From contig NZ_PBSH01000010.1 in assembly GCF_002726155.1 (NCBI RefSeq), positions 1-64,000 on the forward strand: DNA of 64,000 nucleotides, given 5' to 3'. Both the position numbers and the translations under genes were made by a program. This document shows, piece by piece, positions 16,091 through 24,782 of this stretch. Within the stretch, counting starts at the first letter, position 1; each line of letters begins with the position of its first letter. This DNA is from Alcanivorax sp. (GTDB lineage: Bacteria; Pseudomonadota; Gammaproteobacteria; Pseudomonadales; Alcanivoracaceae). The notes under the pieces were generated by a model that saw only the letters and a list, made by a program, of their open reading frames with translations, was not told the DNA's origin and ran no database searches.

Positions 16091-17307
16091 AACGCCTTAC
16101 TCTGATCCAGTATACCCTGTTGCTATCCGGTGGACTGGCGGCGAGCAGCCTGCAAGCCGCCGATGACATGCAGCTGCAACGCGGCGAATACCTGGCACGC
16201 GCCGGGGATTGCGTAGCCTGCCACACCGTGCCCGGCGGCGAGGATTTCGCTGGCGGCTTGGCCATGGCATCCCCCATTGGTGAAATTTACAGCACCAATA
16301 TCACACCCGATCCGGAAACCGGAATTGGCCACTATACCCTTGAGGATTTCTCCCGCGCCCTGCGCGAGGGCAAAGCGAGAAACGGCGACCATCTGTACCC
16401 GGCCATGCCCTACCCGTCCTATGCCAAAATAACTGACGAAGATATGGCTGCGCTATACACCTATTTTATGGAAGGAGTAGCCCCGGTTGTGCAGGAAAAC
16501 CAGAACGCCGACATTCCATGGCCACTGAATATGCGATGGCCGCTGGCCTTCTGGAAAGGTCTGTTTCTGGAAGACGGTATCTACCAACCGGACAGTAAAC
16601 AGAGTGAACAATGGAACCGCGGAGCCTACTTGGTTGAAGGGCTGGGCCATTGTGGCGCCTGCCATACCCCACGCGGCATCGCGTTTCAGGAACAAGCATT
16701 GGATAACAGTGACGACGCCTTCCTCAGCGGTGCAGAACTGGAGGGTTGGTGGGCTTCGGATTTACGTGGCGATTGGCAAACAGGAGTCGGTAGCTTGTCG
16801 ATACCGGAGCTTGTCAGCCTCCTGAAAAGTGGTTCTGGCGGGCGCTGGTCCACGTCTGGCTCTATGTCTGACGTCATTACTCACAGCACGGCTCATCTGC
16901 ACGACCGCGACCTGAACGCCATTGCGGTCTATCTGAAATCACTGGGCACATCACATACCAGTGTCTCCACCACCGTCAAGGAACCGGTGACCAATGGCGC
17001 GGAACTATATAATGAGTACTGCTCCACCTGCCACCGTGACAATGGCGCGGGATACCCGGGAGTCACCCCGGCCCTGGCCTCCAATCCCACTGTTGTGGCC
17101 AGATCCCCCAACTCGGTCATTAACGTCATTCTCCAGGGGGTGGAAAGCCCGGCCACCCCAGCAGACAGCATCCGCTACCAGATGCCCGCTTATGCCTGGC
17201 AACTCAACGACACGCAGGTAGCCGCACTGGTCAATTACCTGCGAACCCGATGGGGGAACCAGGCAAGTTCCATTCAGGAAAAGGATGTGAAGGCGCTTCG
17301 CCATTGA
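16087..17307 (+). CDS. Tri-heme cytochrome c, dehydrogenase electron-acceptor subunit
   Basis: A 406-residue periplasmic protein with a signal peptide (LLLSGGLAASSLQAA) and three CxxCH heme sites: CVACH (42-46), CGACH (189-193) and CSTCH (312-316). This is the layout of the cytochrome c subunits of membrane-bound alcohol, aldehyde and gluconate dehydrogenases, which relay electrons to ubiquinone or a terminal oxidase. It is translationally coupled to the flavoprotein upstream, so it should be that enzyme's acceptor. Confidence 0.9.
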   Translation: MKRLTLIQYTLLLSGGLAASSLQAADDMQLQRGEYLARAGDCVACHTVPGGEDFAGGLAMASPIGEIYSTNITPDPETGIGHYTLEDFSRALREGKARNGDHLYPAMPYPSYAKITDEDMAALYTYFMEGVAPVVQENQNADIPWPLNMRWPLAFWKGLFLEDGIYQPDSKQSEQWNRGAYLVEGLGHCGACHTPRGIAFQEQALDNSDDAFLSGAELEGWWASDLRGDWQTGVGSLSIPELVSLLKSGSGGRWSTSGSMSDVITHSTAHLHDRDLNAIAVYLKSLGTSHTSVSTTVKEPVTNGAELYNEYCSTCHRDNGAGYPGVTPALASNPTVVARSPNSVINVILQGVESPATPADSIRYQMPAYAWQLNDTQVAALVNYLRTRWGNQASSIQEKDVKALRH

Positions 17308-17370
17308 AACGAAAACGGCAGGCAAAGGCCACACCGAAAACGATAAGAAACGCCATTCTGATCAAGACGT

Positions 17371-17388
17371 CGCCCCTGGAGAGGGGCG
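17371..17388. terminator. Hairpin between the cytochrome c gene and a convergent gene
   Basis: Perfect 7-bp stem CGCCCCT / AGGGGCG with loop GGAG. It is followed on the plus strand by only CTTTC, so it is a weak terminator or REP-like element between two convergent genes. Confidence 0.5.
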
Positions 17389-17416
17389 CTTTCAATCGCC
17401 AGCCAGCAACCATGCA

Positions 17417-17833
17417 TTACTGACGCGATCGGTTGAACTGCATCCAGACGGCCAGCCCCAGACCCCAGGCGGCATTGACGATCAGACCACCCACCACCTT
17501 GGTGGCATTCACATCCAGGCCTTTCATGGGGAACACCAGCAGCATGGCGACCAAGGTCGGGCCGATGGCACCGATGACCATGGCGCTGAGCCAGAATTTC
17601 ATGCCCTGCCAACGGCGGATAACCCACCACACCGGCAAACCCCACACACCACCCCAGAAGGCCAGGGAAATCACTTGAGGCACACCCACTGGCGGCACAG
17701 GGGTCATGTTCCACGGAAAGGAAGGAATAAGACCGCCCAGCCAGAACAGAGCCAGCACGCCCTGATGAAAAAGCAGAGTGGCGACAAAACCACCGGTGAA
17801 GGCCTGCAGCCATTGTTGTTTTGGGTTAACCAT
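17417..17833 (-). CDS. Small integral membrane protein, unknown function
   Basis: A 138-residue hydrophobic protein with about four predicted membrane helices (for example ATLLFHQGVLALFWLGGLI, VISLAFWGGVWGLPVWWVI, LSAMVIGAIGPTLVAMLLV, VGGLIVNAAWGLGLAVWM). Tryptophan and glycine content is high. I do not recognise the family. It is convergent with the cytochrome c gene and monocistronic. Confidence 0.65.
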   Translation of the reverse strand: MVNPKQQWLQAFTGGFVATLLFHQGVLALFWLGGLIPSFPWNMTPVPPVGVPQVISLAFWGGVWGLPVWWVIRRWQGMKFWLSAMVIGAIGPTLVAMLLVFPMKGLDVNATKVVGGLIVNAAWGLGLAVWMQFNRSRQ

Positions 17834-17984
17834 GGAATCTCCGTCGGATTGTGCTATCAGATCAGCAGATAGACGCTAGCATAGCCCACAACAGAAAAAC
17901 GTGAGAGCCAAATCGCGGAGCTCATCCTGGTTTTTATGAACGGGCCAAAGAATCAAACAGAGGCGGCATTGCGGATAATAAAAA

Positions 17985-18002
17985 CCCCGGCCAAGGCCGG
18001 GG
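17985..18002 (-). terminator. Strong minus-strand terminator
   Basis: Perfect stem CCCCGGCC-AA-GGCCGGGG, followed on the minus strand by GTTTTTATTAT. There is no T run on the plus strand, so it ends a leftward transcript. The nearest annotated leftward gene start to the right is several kilobases away, which implies an unannotated short transcript in 18003-18340. Confidence 0.85.
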
Positions 18003-18015
18003 CAAACGAGGAATC

Positions 18016-18180
18016 AGCAGCAGTATTCGATTTCATTGTGTTCAGATTCAGGCAAGGCGCAAATGCATCCTTTATCACCTTTAGTGAACACTTGCCCTGC
18101 CACGGTAAGAATCCATACGGGGCACTTTCTTCAGCAATTCTTCGTAGCAGATGATCAAATTATCACCACATCTTTAATCG
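18016..18180 (-). other. Possible small leftward gene or sRNA ending at the terminator
   Basis: Between about 18180 and the terminator at 18002 the minus strand holds two short frames. One encodes YEELLKKVPRMDSYRGR and stops. The other ends KGCICALPESEHNEIEYCC, with its stop 13 bp before the terminator and no ATG. They could be one decayed or frameshifted gene, a small Cys-rich peptide with a non-ATG start, or a small RNA. No family was recognised. Confidence 0.3.
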
Positions 18181-18344
18181 ACGTCTGTAAGCCTTCTCTT
18201 ACTTTCCCATAGGAACTTAACCATTCCTCCCTGTTTTCGGCCCCGACAGGCGCGCACACAGGCGTGCCACCGGTGAAAGCTCACACCGCTCATAAAGAAA
18301 GGCTGGACAGCATGGCAGCAGTAGTTTTACGCTAAAGCTCAATG

Positions 18345-18358
18345 TGAACACATGTTCA
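18345..18358 (+). promoter_or_regulatory. TetR/FabR/DesT-type operator upstream of the desaturase operon
   Basis: Inverted repeat TGAACA-CA-TGTTCA, about 250 bp upstream of the reductase start. DesT and FabR, which control unsaturated fatty-acid genes in related bacteria, bind palindromes of this general kind (GAAC...GTTC). No desT gene is adjacent here. The long leader between site and gene (18359-18611) has no other gene. Confidence 0.45.
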
Positions 18359-18611
18359 TTAACGCAGCGTAAACATTGTTCTTCTACACAGGGTTTGCGT
18401 ACAGATTCGGTTAAGGCCATTGGCCTGCGGACTTGGTAGAAGAGGATACTCAAACGTTCCGGGATGCGGCTTTACCGGGAACGTACGGACAAGAACGGAC
18501 TGTGGCAGCCAGCCCTGGCAGCACAGCTCACGCCATGCCCCCGCTTGCAGTGCAAGCCTGCATGCCGGGTTAGCGACAACCTCGAATAATGACAACGAAA
18601 GAGGAACCGTT

Positions 18612-19730
18612 ATGCGTCAACCCACCCAGCCAGAGCCAGGTGCATCACCGTCTATCTGGTCTCGACTGAGTACCATCACCGATTATTTTGCCTGGCCACT
18701 GCGCACCTCCCATTACCTGGAACTGGTGAACCCGCTGTGGACCACTCACAAGCTGCAGGCCCGAGTAGTCAAAGTGTGGGATGAAACCAAAGACGCACGC
18801 ACACTCACCCTGCGGCCCGGCCTGAACTGGCGGGGCCACCGTGCCGGTCAGCATGTGCGGGTAGGGATTCCTGCCAACGGCAAGCATTACACCCGCACCT
18901 ACACCATCTCCTCACCGCCGGAGCGGGAGGACGACTGCTTCACCATCACGGTGAAGGCCATCGACAAGGGCACAATCTCTCACCACATTGTGCGCAATAT
19001 CAAGGTGGGCGATTACCTGCCCATCGGCCTGCCACAGGGCGATTTCTATCTGCCCGATGCTCAGCCGATCCAGCCGCTGTTTATTACCGCAGGCAGCGGC
19101 ATCACCCCCGCGTTCAGCATGATCAACAGCCTGATTGCCCAGGGGCGCCTGCCGGATACTCACCATATCCACTATGCGCCACACGAATTTGATGTGGTGC
19201 TGGGCAAGGAACTGAAGGCGATGGATCGCTACAACGATCGCTATCACCTACATCTGATTTACAGCCGCGAAGGCGACGACCCAAGCCGCAACCGGTTTTC
19301 CGCCGCCCAACTGGATGCGCTCTGTCCGGACTGGAAAGACCGGGATGTGTATGCCTGCGGCCCCCCTTCCCTACTGGAAGCGATTGAGCAATGCATGGCC
19401 GAGGCGGGCTGTAGCCGCCGACTGCATGTGGAGCGATTCCGCGCGCCCTTTCCCGAAGTGCCCGCCGATGCGGTGGGTGGCCGTGTGCGCTTTGCCCAGA
19501 GCGATGTGGAAGCCGACGGCGACAGCGACACCCCGCTGCTGAAAGTGGCCGAGGCGGCCGGCATGAACCCGCCCCACGGTTGCCGCATGGGGATCTGCCA
19601 TACCTGTAACACCACCCTGGTGTCCGGGTGTGTGCGTGACCTGCGCACCGGCGAGGTGCTGAACGAAGCAGGCAGCATTGTACAAACCTGCATCTGCGCC
19701 GCCGCCGGCGACTGCGAACTGGATTTGTGA
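18612..19730 (+). CDS. Ferredoxin reductase-like electron-transfer partner of desaturase (DesC-like)
   Basis: A 372-residue fusion of an FAD domain (HYTRTYTISSPPERED, with the RxYT flavin motif), an NAD(P) domain (LFITAGSGITPAFSM; VYACGPPSLLEA) and a C-terminal plant-type [2Fe-2S] ferredoxin domain (CRMGICHTCNT ... CIC). It passes electrons from NAD(P)H to the desaturase encoded 10 bp downstream. The start is ATG 18612 with GAGGAACC upstream; the frame extends upstream through the leader without a site. The pair mirrors the P. aeruginosa PA4889-PA4888 (desC-desB) order. Confidence 0.88.
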   Translation: MRQPTQPEPGASPSIWSRLSTITDYFAWPLRTSHYLELVNPLWTTHKLQARVVKVWDETKDARTLTLRPGLNWRGHRAGQHVRVGIPANGKHYTRTYTISSPPEREDDCFTITVKAIDKGTISHHIVRNIKVGDYLPIGLPQGDFYLPDAQPIQPLFITAGSGITPAFSMINSLIAQGRLPDTHHIHYAPHEFDVVLGKELKAMDRYNDRYHLHLIYSREGDDPSRNRFSAAQLDALCPDWKDRDVYACGPPSLLEAIEQCMAEAGCSRRLHVERFRAPFPEVPADAVGGRVRFAQSDVEADGDSDTPLLKVAEAAGMNPPHGCRMGICHTCNTTLVSGCVRDLRTGEVLNEAGSIVQTCICAAAGDCELDL

Positions 19731-19740
19731 GGGAATAATA

Positions 19741-20940
19741 ATGAAAACCCATCAATACCCGGTCGACCTGACCGACGAACAGATCGAAGAATTCGGCAAC
19801 GAGCTGGAAGCCATTCGCAACGAGGTGTTTGATTCCCGGGGCGACCGCGATCGCGCCTATATCCTCAAGGTGATCAAGACCCAGCGCACCATGGCGGTAA
19901 GCTCCCGTTTTGTGATTTACCTGTCGCTGTTTTTCATTCCCGCCTGGGGGCACGCGCTGGCGACCTGGCCGTTGGCGCTCACTATCATGGGTCTGGGCGT
20001 GTTCGCGCTTGGTATCGCCAAGATTCTGGAAAACATGGAAATCGCCCATAACGTGCTGCACGCCCAGTGGGACTGGATGAAGGACCCGGAAATCCAGTCC
20101 AACACCTGGGAATGGGACACCATGAGCCCCTCGGACCGCTGGATGCATTCGCACAATGTGGTGCACCACACCTGGACCAATGTGCTGGAAAAAGATCTGG
20201 ATGTGGGCTACGGCATCATGCGGGTGACCCCCATGCAGAAATGGAAGCCGGCGTATCTGTTGCAGCCGATCTATTTCATTTTGCTAATGCTGCTGTTCGA
20301 GGAAGGCGTAGCCATTCATGAGCAGGCCATCGACGACCACCTGAAAGGCAAGAACAAGCTGAAGGATTTTACGCCCCTGTTAAAGCGCATCGGCTACAAG
20401 ATCTGGCGACAGGTGGCCAAGGACTACATTGCCTGGCCCCTGGCGGCGGCACTGGTGGCGATTCCGATTTCCTTCTACGTGCCCTTCTCGCCCTTGCTGG
20501 TGTTCGGCATGGTGGCCGGCGCCAATGCGGTGGCCAACCTGATTCGCAACATCTGGGCCTTCACCATTATCTTCTGCGGGCACTTCCCCGCCGGAGCGCA
20601 TAATTTCACCCTTGAGCAGGTCGAAGGCGAAACCCGCGGACGCTGGTATCTGCGGCAAATGCTGGGCTCTTGCAACATCGAGGGCAGCAAGCTGTTCCAT
20701 ATCCTGTCTGGCAACCTGTCGCACCAGATTGAGCACCACCTGTTCCCGGACATGTGCAGCAACCGCTACAAAGAAGTGGCCCCCCGGGTGCGGGCGCTGG
20801 CAGACCGTTACAGCATTCCGTACAACAGCGCCTCCCTGTTCCGCCAGTTCGGCACCACCTGGCTGAACAACCTGCGCCTGGCCTTTCCCGGCGGTGGCGA
20901 ACCCTACGAAGGCAGCCAGAGCCAGGCTACACCTTCCTGA
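19741..20940 (+). CDS. Membrane fatty-acid (acyl-CoA) desaturase, DesB-like
   Basis: A 399-residue integral membrane di-iron desaturase. All three histidine boxes are present: HNVLH (103-107), HNVVHH (138-143) and HQIEHH (328-333). Hydrophobic segments lie at about 56-95, 172-190 and 230-282. It inserts a double bond, probably delta-9, into saturated acyl chains to control membrane fluidity, using electrons from the upstream reductase. The ATG at 19741 follows GAGGGAATAAT. Confidence 0.92.
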   Translation: MKTHQYPVDLTDEQIEEFGNELEAIRNEVFDSRGDRDRAYILKVIKTQRTMAVSSRFVIYLSLFFIPAWGHALATWPLALTIMGLGVFALGIAKILENMEIAHNVLHAQWDWMKDPEIQSNTWEWDTMSPSDRWMHSHNVVHHTWTNVLEKDLDVGYGIMRVTPMQKWKPAYLLQPIYFILLMLLFEEGVAIHEQAIDDHLKGKNKLKDFTPLLKRIGYKIWRQVAKDYIAWPLAAALVAIPISFYVPFSPLLVFGMVAGANAVANLIRNIWAFTIIFCGHFPAGAHNFTLEQVEGETRGRWYLRQMLGSCNIEGSKLFHILSGNLSHQIEHHLFPDMCSNRYKEVAPRVRALADRYSIPYNSASLFRQFGTTWLNNLRLAFPGGGEPYEGSQSQATPS

Positions 20941-21032
20941 ACCTGACCTGCCGGACCCGGTGCATTCAACGGGCTGCACCGGGCCTGCGTTTTTTCCGGT
21001 ATGCTCCTCCATGACGCAGCCGGATACCTTAC

Positions 21033-21629
21033 ATGACAACGACACAACCGCCCCTCAACGACATCGCCCACATGTTCAGCCGGGCCTTTTTCCACGACCC
21101 CCTCTTTGTCTACTTTTTCCCGAACCCGTCGCAACGTGAAGCGCGGGCGTACTACACTTTCCGTTTTCTGGTGGCCCATGCCAGCCAAAACGGTCAGGTA
21201 CATACCGCCCAGCAACCGCAGGATGGCGCCGCTGTCTGGCTGCCATCGTCAGCCCTGCGGCACAGCGTGGCCGATATGCTGCGCTTCGGCGCGGTGCGCG
21301 CCATGCTCAAGCAAGGCCTCGGCGCGATGAAACGCCAGATGCAAGCAGGCGAGGCCATGCAGGCTGTACACCATCGTGCTCTCAATGCGCCTCATGCATA
21401 CCTGCTGCTACTCGGCATCGATCCGTCGCAACAGGGGCGCGGGCTGTCGACACCGCTGTTACAGCCCTCTCTGGATCGACTGGATGAGCAAGGCCTGCCC
21501 GGCTATCTGGATACCCATAACCCGAACAATGTGTCCCTGTATCAACGGTTCGGTTTTGAGGTCGTGCATGAAGATGAGATCCCCGGGACCTCGGTACGAC
21601 ATTGGGCCATGTTGCGGCAGTGCAAATAG
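21033..21629 (+). CDS. GNAT-family N-acetyltransferase
   Basis: A 198-residue acetyltransferase. The acetyl-CoA binding segment is LLLLGIDPSQQGRGLSTPLLQP (the Q/RxxGxG/A loop), followed by LDTHNPNNVSLYQRFGFEV, the usual C-terminal strand-helix of the fold. The substrate is unknown. It is 93 bp downstream of the desaturase and ends before a bidirectional terminator. Confidence 0.82.
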   Translation: MTTTQPPLNDIAHMFSRAFFHDPLFVYFFPNPSQREARAYYTFRFLVAHASQNGQVHTAQQPQDGAAVWLPSSALRHSVADMLRFGAVRAMLKQGLGAMKRQMQAGEAMQAVHHRALNAPHAYLLLLGIDPSQQGRGLSTPLLQPSLDRLDEQGLPGYLDTHNPNNVSLYQRFGFEVVHEDEIPGTSVRHWAMLRQCK

Positions 21630-21668
21630 CCTCGTCACTTGGCGTACGTAAAGAGTCTGATACAAATT

Positions 21669-21707
21669 AAAAAACCACCGCCCCCTTTCAGGAACGGTGG
21701 TTTTTTT
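21669..21707. terminator. Bidirectional terminator
   Basis: AAAAACCACCG and CGGTGGTTTTTTT form an 11-bp stem, with A and T runs on both sides. It separates the rightward GNAT gene from the leftward Liv operon. Confidence 0.93.
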
Positions 21708-21748
21708 AGGGAGCCTCTGAGAAAGGCCCTTGGTCAATTTATTGGTCT

Positions 21749-22945
21749 TTATTCCATTTCGGCAACGGGGCGCCAGATACCATCCTGAACCTGAGACAGA
21801 ATAATCCCGCTACCTGCACGGTGATTACTCTCGCTCATTTCCGTCTCCACGCCGGTTACCTTGTCACTGAATTTCAGTGATTCCAGGGCATCCAGGAAAG
21901 ATTCCGTGGTCAGGTCCGGGCCGGCTTCGCGCAGGGCATTGATGGTGAGCATGGCACCAACACGACCGAGTACGGCGCCACCACTGGGCAGTTCACCATA
22001 CTGCTCCTTGTAGGCTTTGCCCCACTCCTCAGCTTCCGGCACATGGGTCATGCGGCTGACGATGTCCTCCCAGGAAGCAACACCGTACAACCCTTCGGTA
22101 ACACCACCCGGTGCCGCCGCAACGGCAGAGTGGAAGCCCGCCTGGGATACGATGAACTTGGCATCATCCCAACCCATCTGTTTGGCTGTCGCGACGACGG
22201 TGATAATGGGGCGCACGGGCAGGGCTACCGCTACCAGTTCGCAGTTGGCATCGCGCAGGCGCGCCAGCGTACCGCTGAAATCACTTTCATCCGGGCGATG
22301 CGAAGAGCTCTCGGCCAGAGTCAGTGCATCGTTGGCGGCTGCTGCATCGTTAACCGCCTGATTCACCTCTTCACCGAAGTCAGAGGGAATATACATCACA
22401 CAAATTTTCTCAATGCCCTCGTCTTCCACCAACCGGTTGACGCCCTGTAATACGCCCTCGTAATAGCTTGGGCCGAGCACGTAGCGGTAACGGAAGTCCC
22501 CTTCTTCTTCCATCTGCCGGGAAAGCGATAACGGCAGAACGCTGGGAACCTTGTTGCGATCCATGATCGGAAACGCCGCCAGGTTATGGGGCGTCCCCAG
22601 ACTCATCAGCATGGCAAAAACTTCATCACGGCTAACCAGTTTGTTCACCGCCTGTGTTGCCTTGGGAACCTGATAGGCATGGTCTTCAACGATATAACGA
22701 ATCTTGCGGCCATGAATGCCGCCCTGTTCGTTCACTTCTTCGAACATGTCGTTGGCCACTTGCACGGCCGGTGAAGAAAACGCTGCGAATACCCCGGACA
22801 GGTCGTGCATGCCGCCAATTCTGATTTCAGTGTCGGTCACGCCACGCACCGATTCGGCTGCGGCTTTGTCGTCTTCCTTGTTATTGTTGTCACTGCAGCC
22901 CACAAGGGCCATGGCGGTTACAGCCGCCAGACAGAGCTTCTTCAT
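21749..22945 (-). CDS. Liv-type ABC transporter substrate-binding lipoprotein
   Basis: A 398-residue periplasmic binding protein of the branched-chain amino acid (LivK/Peripla_BP_6) family. It has a lipoprotein signal with lipobox ALVGC near residue 16, so it is probably anchored to a membrane. Typical blocks are TEIRIGGMHDLSGVFAAFS and GRKIRYIVEDHAYQVPKATQAVNKL. The ATG at 22945 has GGAG upstream. It is the last gene of the operon, after the acyl-CoA synthetase. The ligand is uncertain: the neighbour suggests a carboxylic acid rather than an amino acid. Confidence 0.88.
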   Translation of the reverse strand: MKKLCLAAVTAMALVGCSDNNNKEDDKAAAESVRGVTDTEIRIGGMHDLSGVFAAFSSPAVQVANDMFEEVNEQGGIHGRKIRYIVEDHAYQVPKATQAVNKLVSRDEVFAMLMSLGTPHNLAAFPIMDRNKVPSVLPLSLSRQMEEEGDFRYRYVLGPSYYEGVLQGVNRLVEDEGIEKICVMYIPSDFGEEVNQAVNDAAAANDALTLAESSSHRPDESDFSGTLARLRDANCELVAVALPVRPIITVVATAKQMGWDDAKFIVSQAGFHSAVAAAPGGVTEGLYGVASWEDIVSRMTHVPEAEEWGKAYKEQYGELPSGGAVLGRVGAMLTINALREAGPDLTTESFLDALESLKFSDKVTGVETEMSESNHRAGSGIILSQVQDGIWRPVAEME

Positions 22946-22967
22946 GATGCACTCTCCTCTCGTACCA

Positions 22968-24782
22968 TCAGTACATGGAATCAATCAGGTGCTTGTGTTT
23001 TTTCTCCACGAAGGAACGCTTCAACTTCATGGTTGCGGTTAGCTCCTCATCCTCAGCGGTGAGCAGCACATCGATCAGGCGGAAATACTTGATCTGTTCC
23101 ACCTGGGCGAATTGTTTATTCACGTCCTGAATAACACTGTCGATGAGGTCCAGTACTTCCTTGGCACGACACAGTGACGCAAAGTTGGAAAACGGTACCT
23201 GACGATCCTGGGCATATTTCTCCACGTTTTCCTGATCAATCATGATCAGGCAAGTGAGATACTTGCGCTTGTCGCCAATCACCACGGCATCAGAAATATA
23301 GGGCGAGAACTTCATCCGGCTTTCAATTTCTGCGGGGGTAATGTTCTTGCCCCCTGCGGTGATAATGATGTCCTTGAGACGGCCGGTAATAGTAAGCATG
23401 CCTTCTTCCAGGCGCCCCACATCACCGGTATGCAGCCAGCCATCGCGGATGTCTTCGGCGGTTTTTTCGGGTTTTCGCCAGTAACCGGCAAAGACGTGGT
23501 CACCGCGCACCAGCACTTCACCGTTGTCGGCAATGCGCACTTCGGTTCCGGGCAGCGCTTCACCCACGGTGCCCACCTTCTCGCGTTTGGCACTGTTCAA
23601 CGAGGCCACACCGGTGGTCTCGGTCATGCCGTAGCCTTCGAATAAAGGCACCCCCAGTGACTGGAACCAGCGGATCTGTTCCGGTGCAATGGGCGCTGCG
23701 CCGGTGGTGCCACGCCGCAGACGGTTCATGCCGATCAGATCACGCACATTACGCAGCACCAACAGGTTCCAGAACTGATATTGCAGGGCGGAAAACGGGT
23801 TGCGTTTGCGATCACAATGCCAGTCTTCACCAGCGGCCACAGCCCGATCGAAACACCAGCGGCCGAACCCGGTGGCTTCGTCACGCAGGGTCATCATGGA
23901 GCTATAGATTTTTTCCCACAGGCGCGGCACGGCGGCAAAGGTATGGGGAGACACTTCGCGCAGGTTTTCAAATACGGTTTCCGGGCTTTCCGCAAAGTTC
24001 ACCGTGCAGCCTTTGTAGATGGGCAGCTCCACTGACACCAACCGTTCCAGAATATGGCACAGGGGCAGGAAGCACAGCTGATCATCGTCTTCATGGGCAT
24101 CGAGCACCTGCTCGCCGGCGGCCAGCTGGAACAGCACATTGCGATGACTGATCATGGCCCCCTTGGGTGCCCCGGTGGTGCCGGACGTGTAGATCAGCAT
24201 GCGGATATCATCGGGCTGGCTCTGGGCAATGCAGGTGCTGAACTGCTCTTCTGCATCCGGGATCTGTTCACCCAGTGCGTAAAGTTCATCCAGGAACATG
24301 ACCATGGGATCGTCAAAATCCCGCAGCCCTTTGCGGTCATAAACAATGACTTTTTTCAGGGTCGGCACCTGATCACGCACGGTCAGGTACTTGTCCAACT
24401 GTTCATCGTTTTCCACAAACAGGAAGGCCGATTCGCTGTCATTGACCAGGTAAGCCAGCTGCTCGGGGCTGTCGGTGGTGTAGACGCCGTTACTGATGCC
24501 GCCCGCACCGGCAATACCCAGATCGCAGTACAGCCATTCCTTGTTGTCTTCGCTGAGAATGGATACCGGCTGGCCGCGCTCCAGCCCAAGGGACAAGAGC
24601 GCAACGCCAATGGCACGGGCTTTTTCGTAATAATCCAGCCAACTATGGCTTTGCCAGATGCCCAGATCCTTTTCGCGATGGGCAATACTGTTGCCCCGCT
24701 CCAGACATTGCTTGCGCCAGAGTTTGACCACGGTATCGCAACCGTGGAGCTGAGTCGGTGTGGTGTTATTTTTAGTCATCAT
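22968..24782 (-). CDS. AMP-forming long-chain acyl-CoA synthetase
   Basis: A 604-residue ANL-superfamily ligase. The P-loop is IYTSGTTGAPKGAMISH, the adenine motif GYGMTETTG, the hinge GWLHTGDVG and the catalytic Lys-bearing A10 region KDIIITAGGKNITP. It activates a carboxylic acid to its CoA thioester with ATP. It resembles eukaryote-type/FACL long-chain synthetases rather than E. coli FadD. It overlaps the upstream ATPase gene by 1-3 bp and sits inside a Liv transport operon, so transport and activation of one substrate class are probably coupled. Confidence 0.92.
   Translation of the reverse strand: MMTKNNTTPTQLHGCDTVVKLWRKQCLERGNSIAHREKDLGIWQSHSWLDYYEKARAIGVALLSLGLERGQPVSILSEDNKEWLYCDLGIAGAGGISNGVYTTDSPEQLAYLVNDSESAFLFVENDEQLDKYLTVRDQVPTLKKVIVYDRKGLRDFDDPMVMFLDELYALGEQIPDAEEQFSTCIAQSQPDDIRMLIYTSGTTGAPKGAMISHRNVLFQLAAGEQVLDAHEDDDQLCFLPLCHILERLVSVELPIYKGCTVNFAESPETVFENLREVSPHTFAAVPRLWEKIYSSMMTLRDEATGFGRWCFDRAVAAGEDWHCDRKRNPFSALQYQFWNLLVLRNVRDLIGMNRLRRGTTGAAPIAPEQIRWFQSLGVPLFEGYGMTETTGVASLNSAKREKVGTVGEALPGTEVRIADNGEVLVRGDHVFAGYWRKPEKTAEDIRDGWLHTGDVGRLEEGMLTITGRLKDIIITAGGKNITPAEIESRMKFSPYISDAVVIGDKRKYLTCLIMIDQENVEKYAQDRQVPFSNFASLCRAKEVLDLIDSVIQDVNKQFAQVEQIKYFRLIDVLLTAEDEELTATMKLKRSFVEKKHKHLIDSMY

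Noticed and set aside
19123..20169. 348-codon minus-strand frame across the reductase and desaturase genes
   Set aside because: It spans two clear plus-strand genes, has Arg/Pro/Gly-rich shadow composition and no family features.
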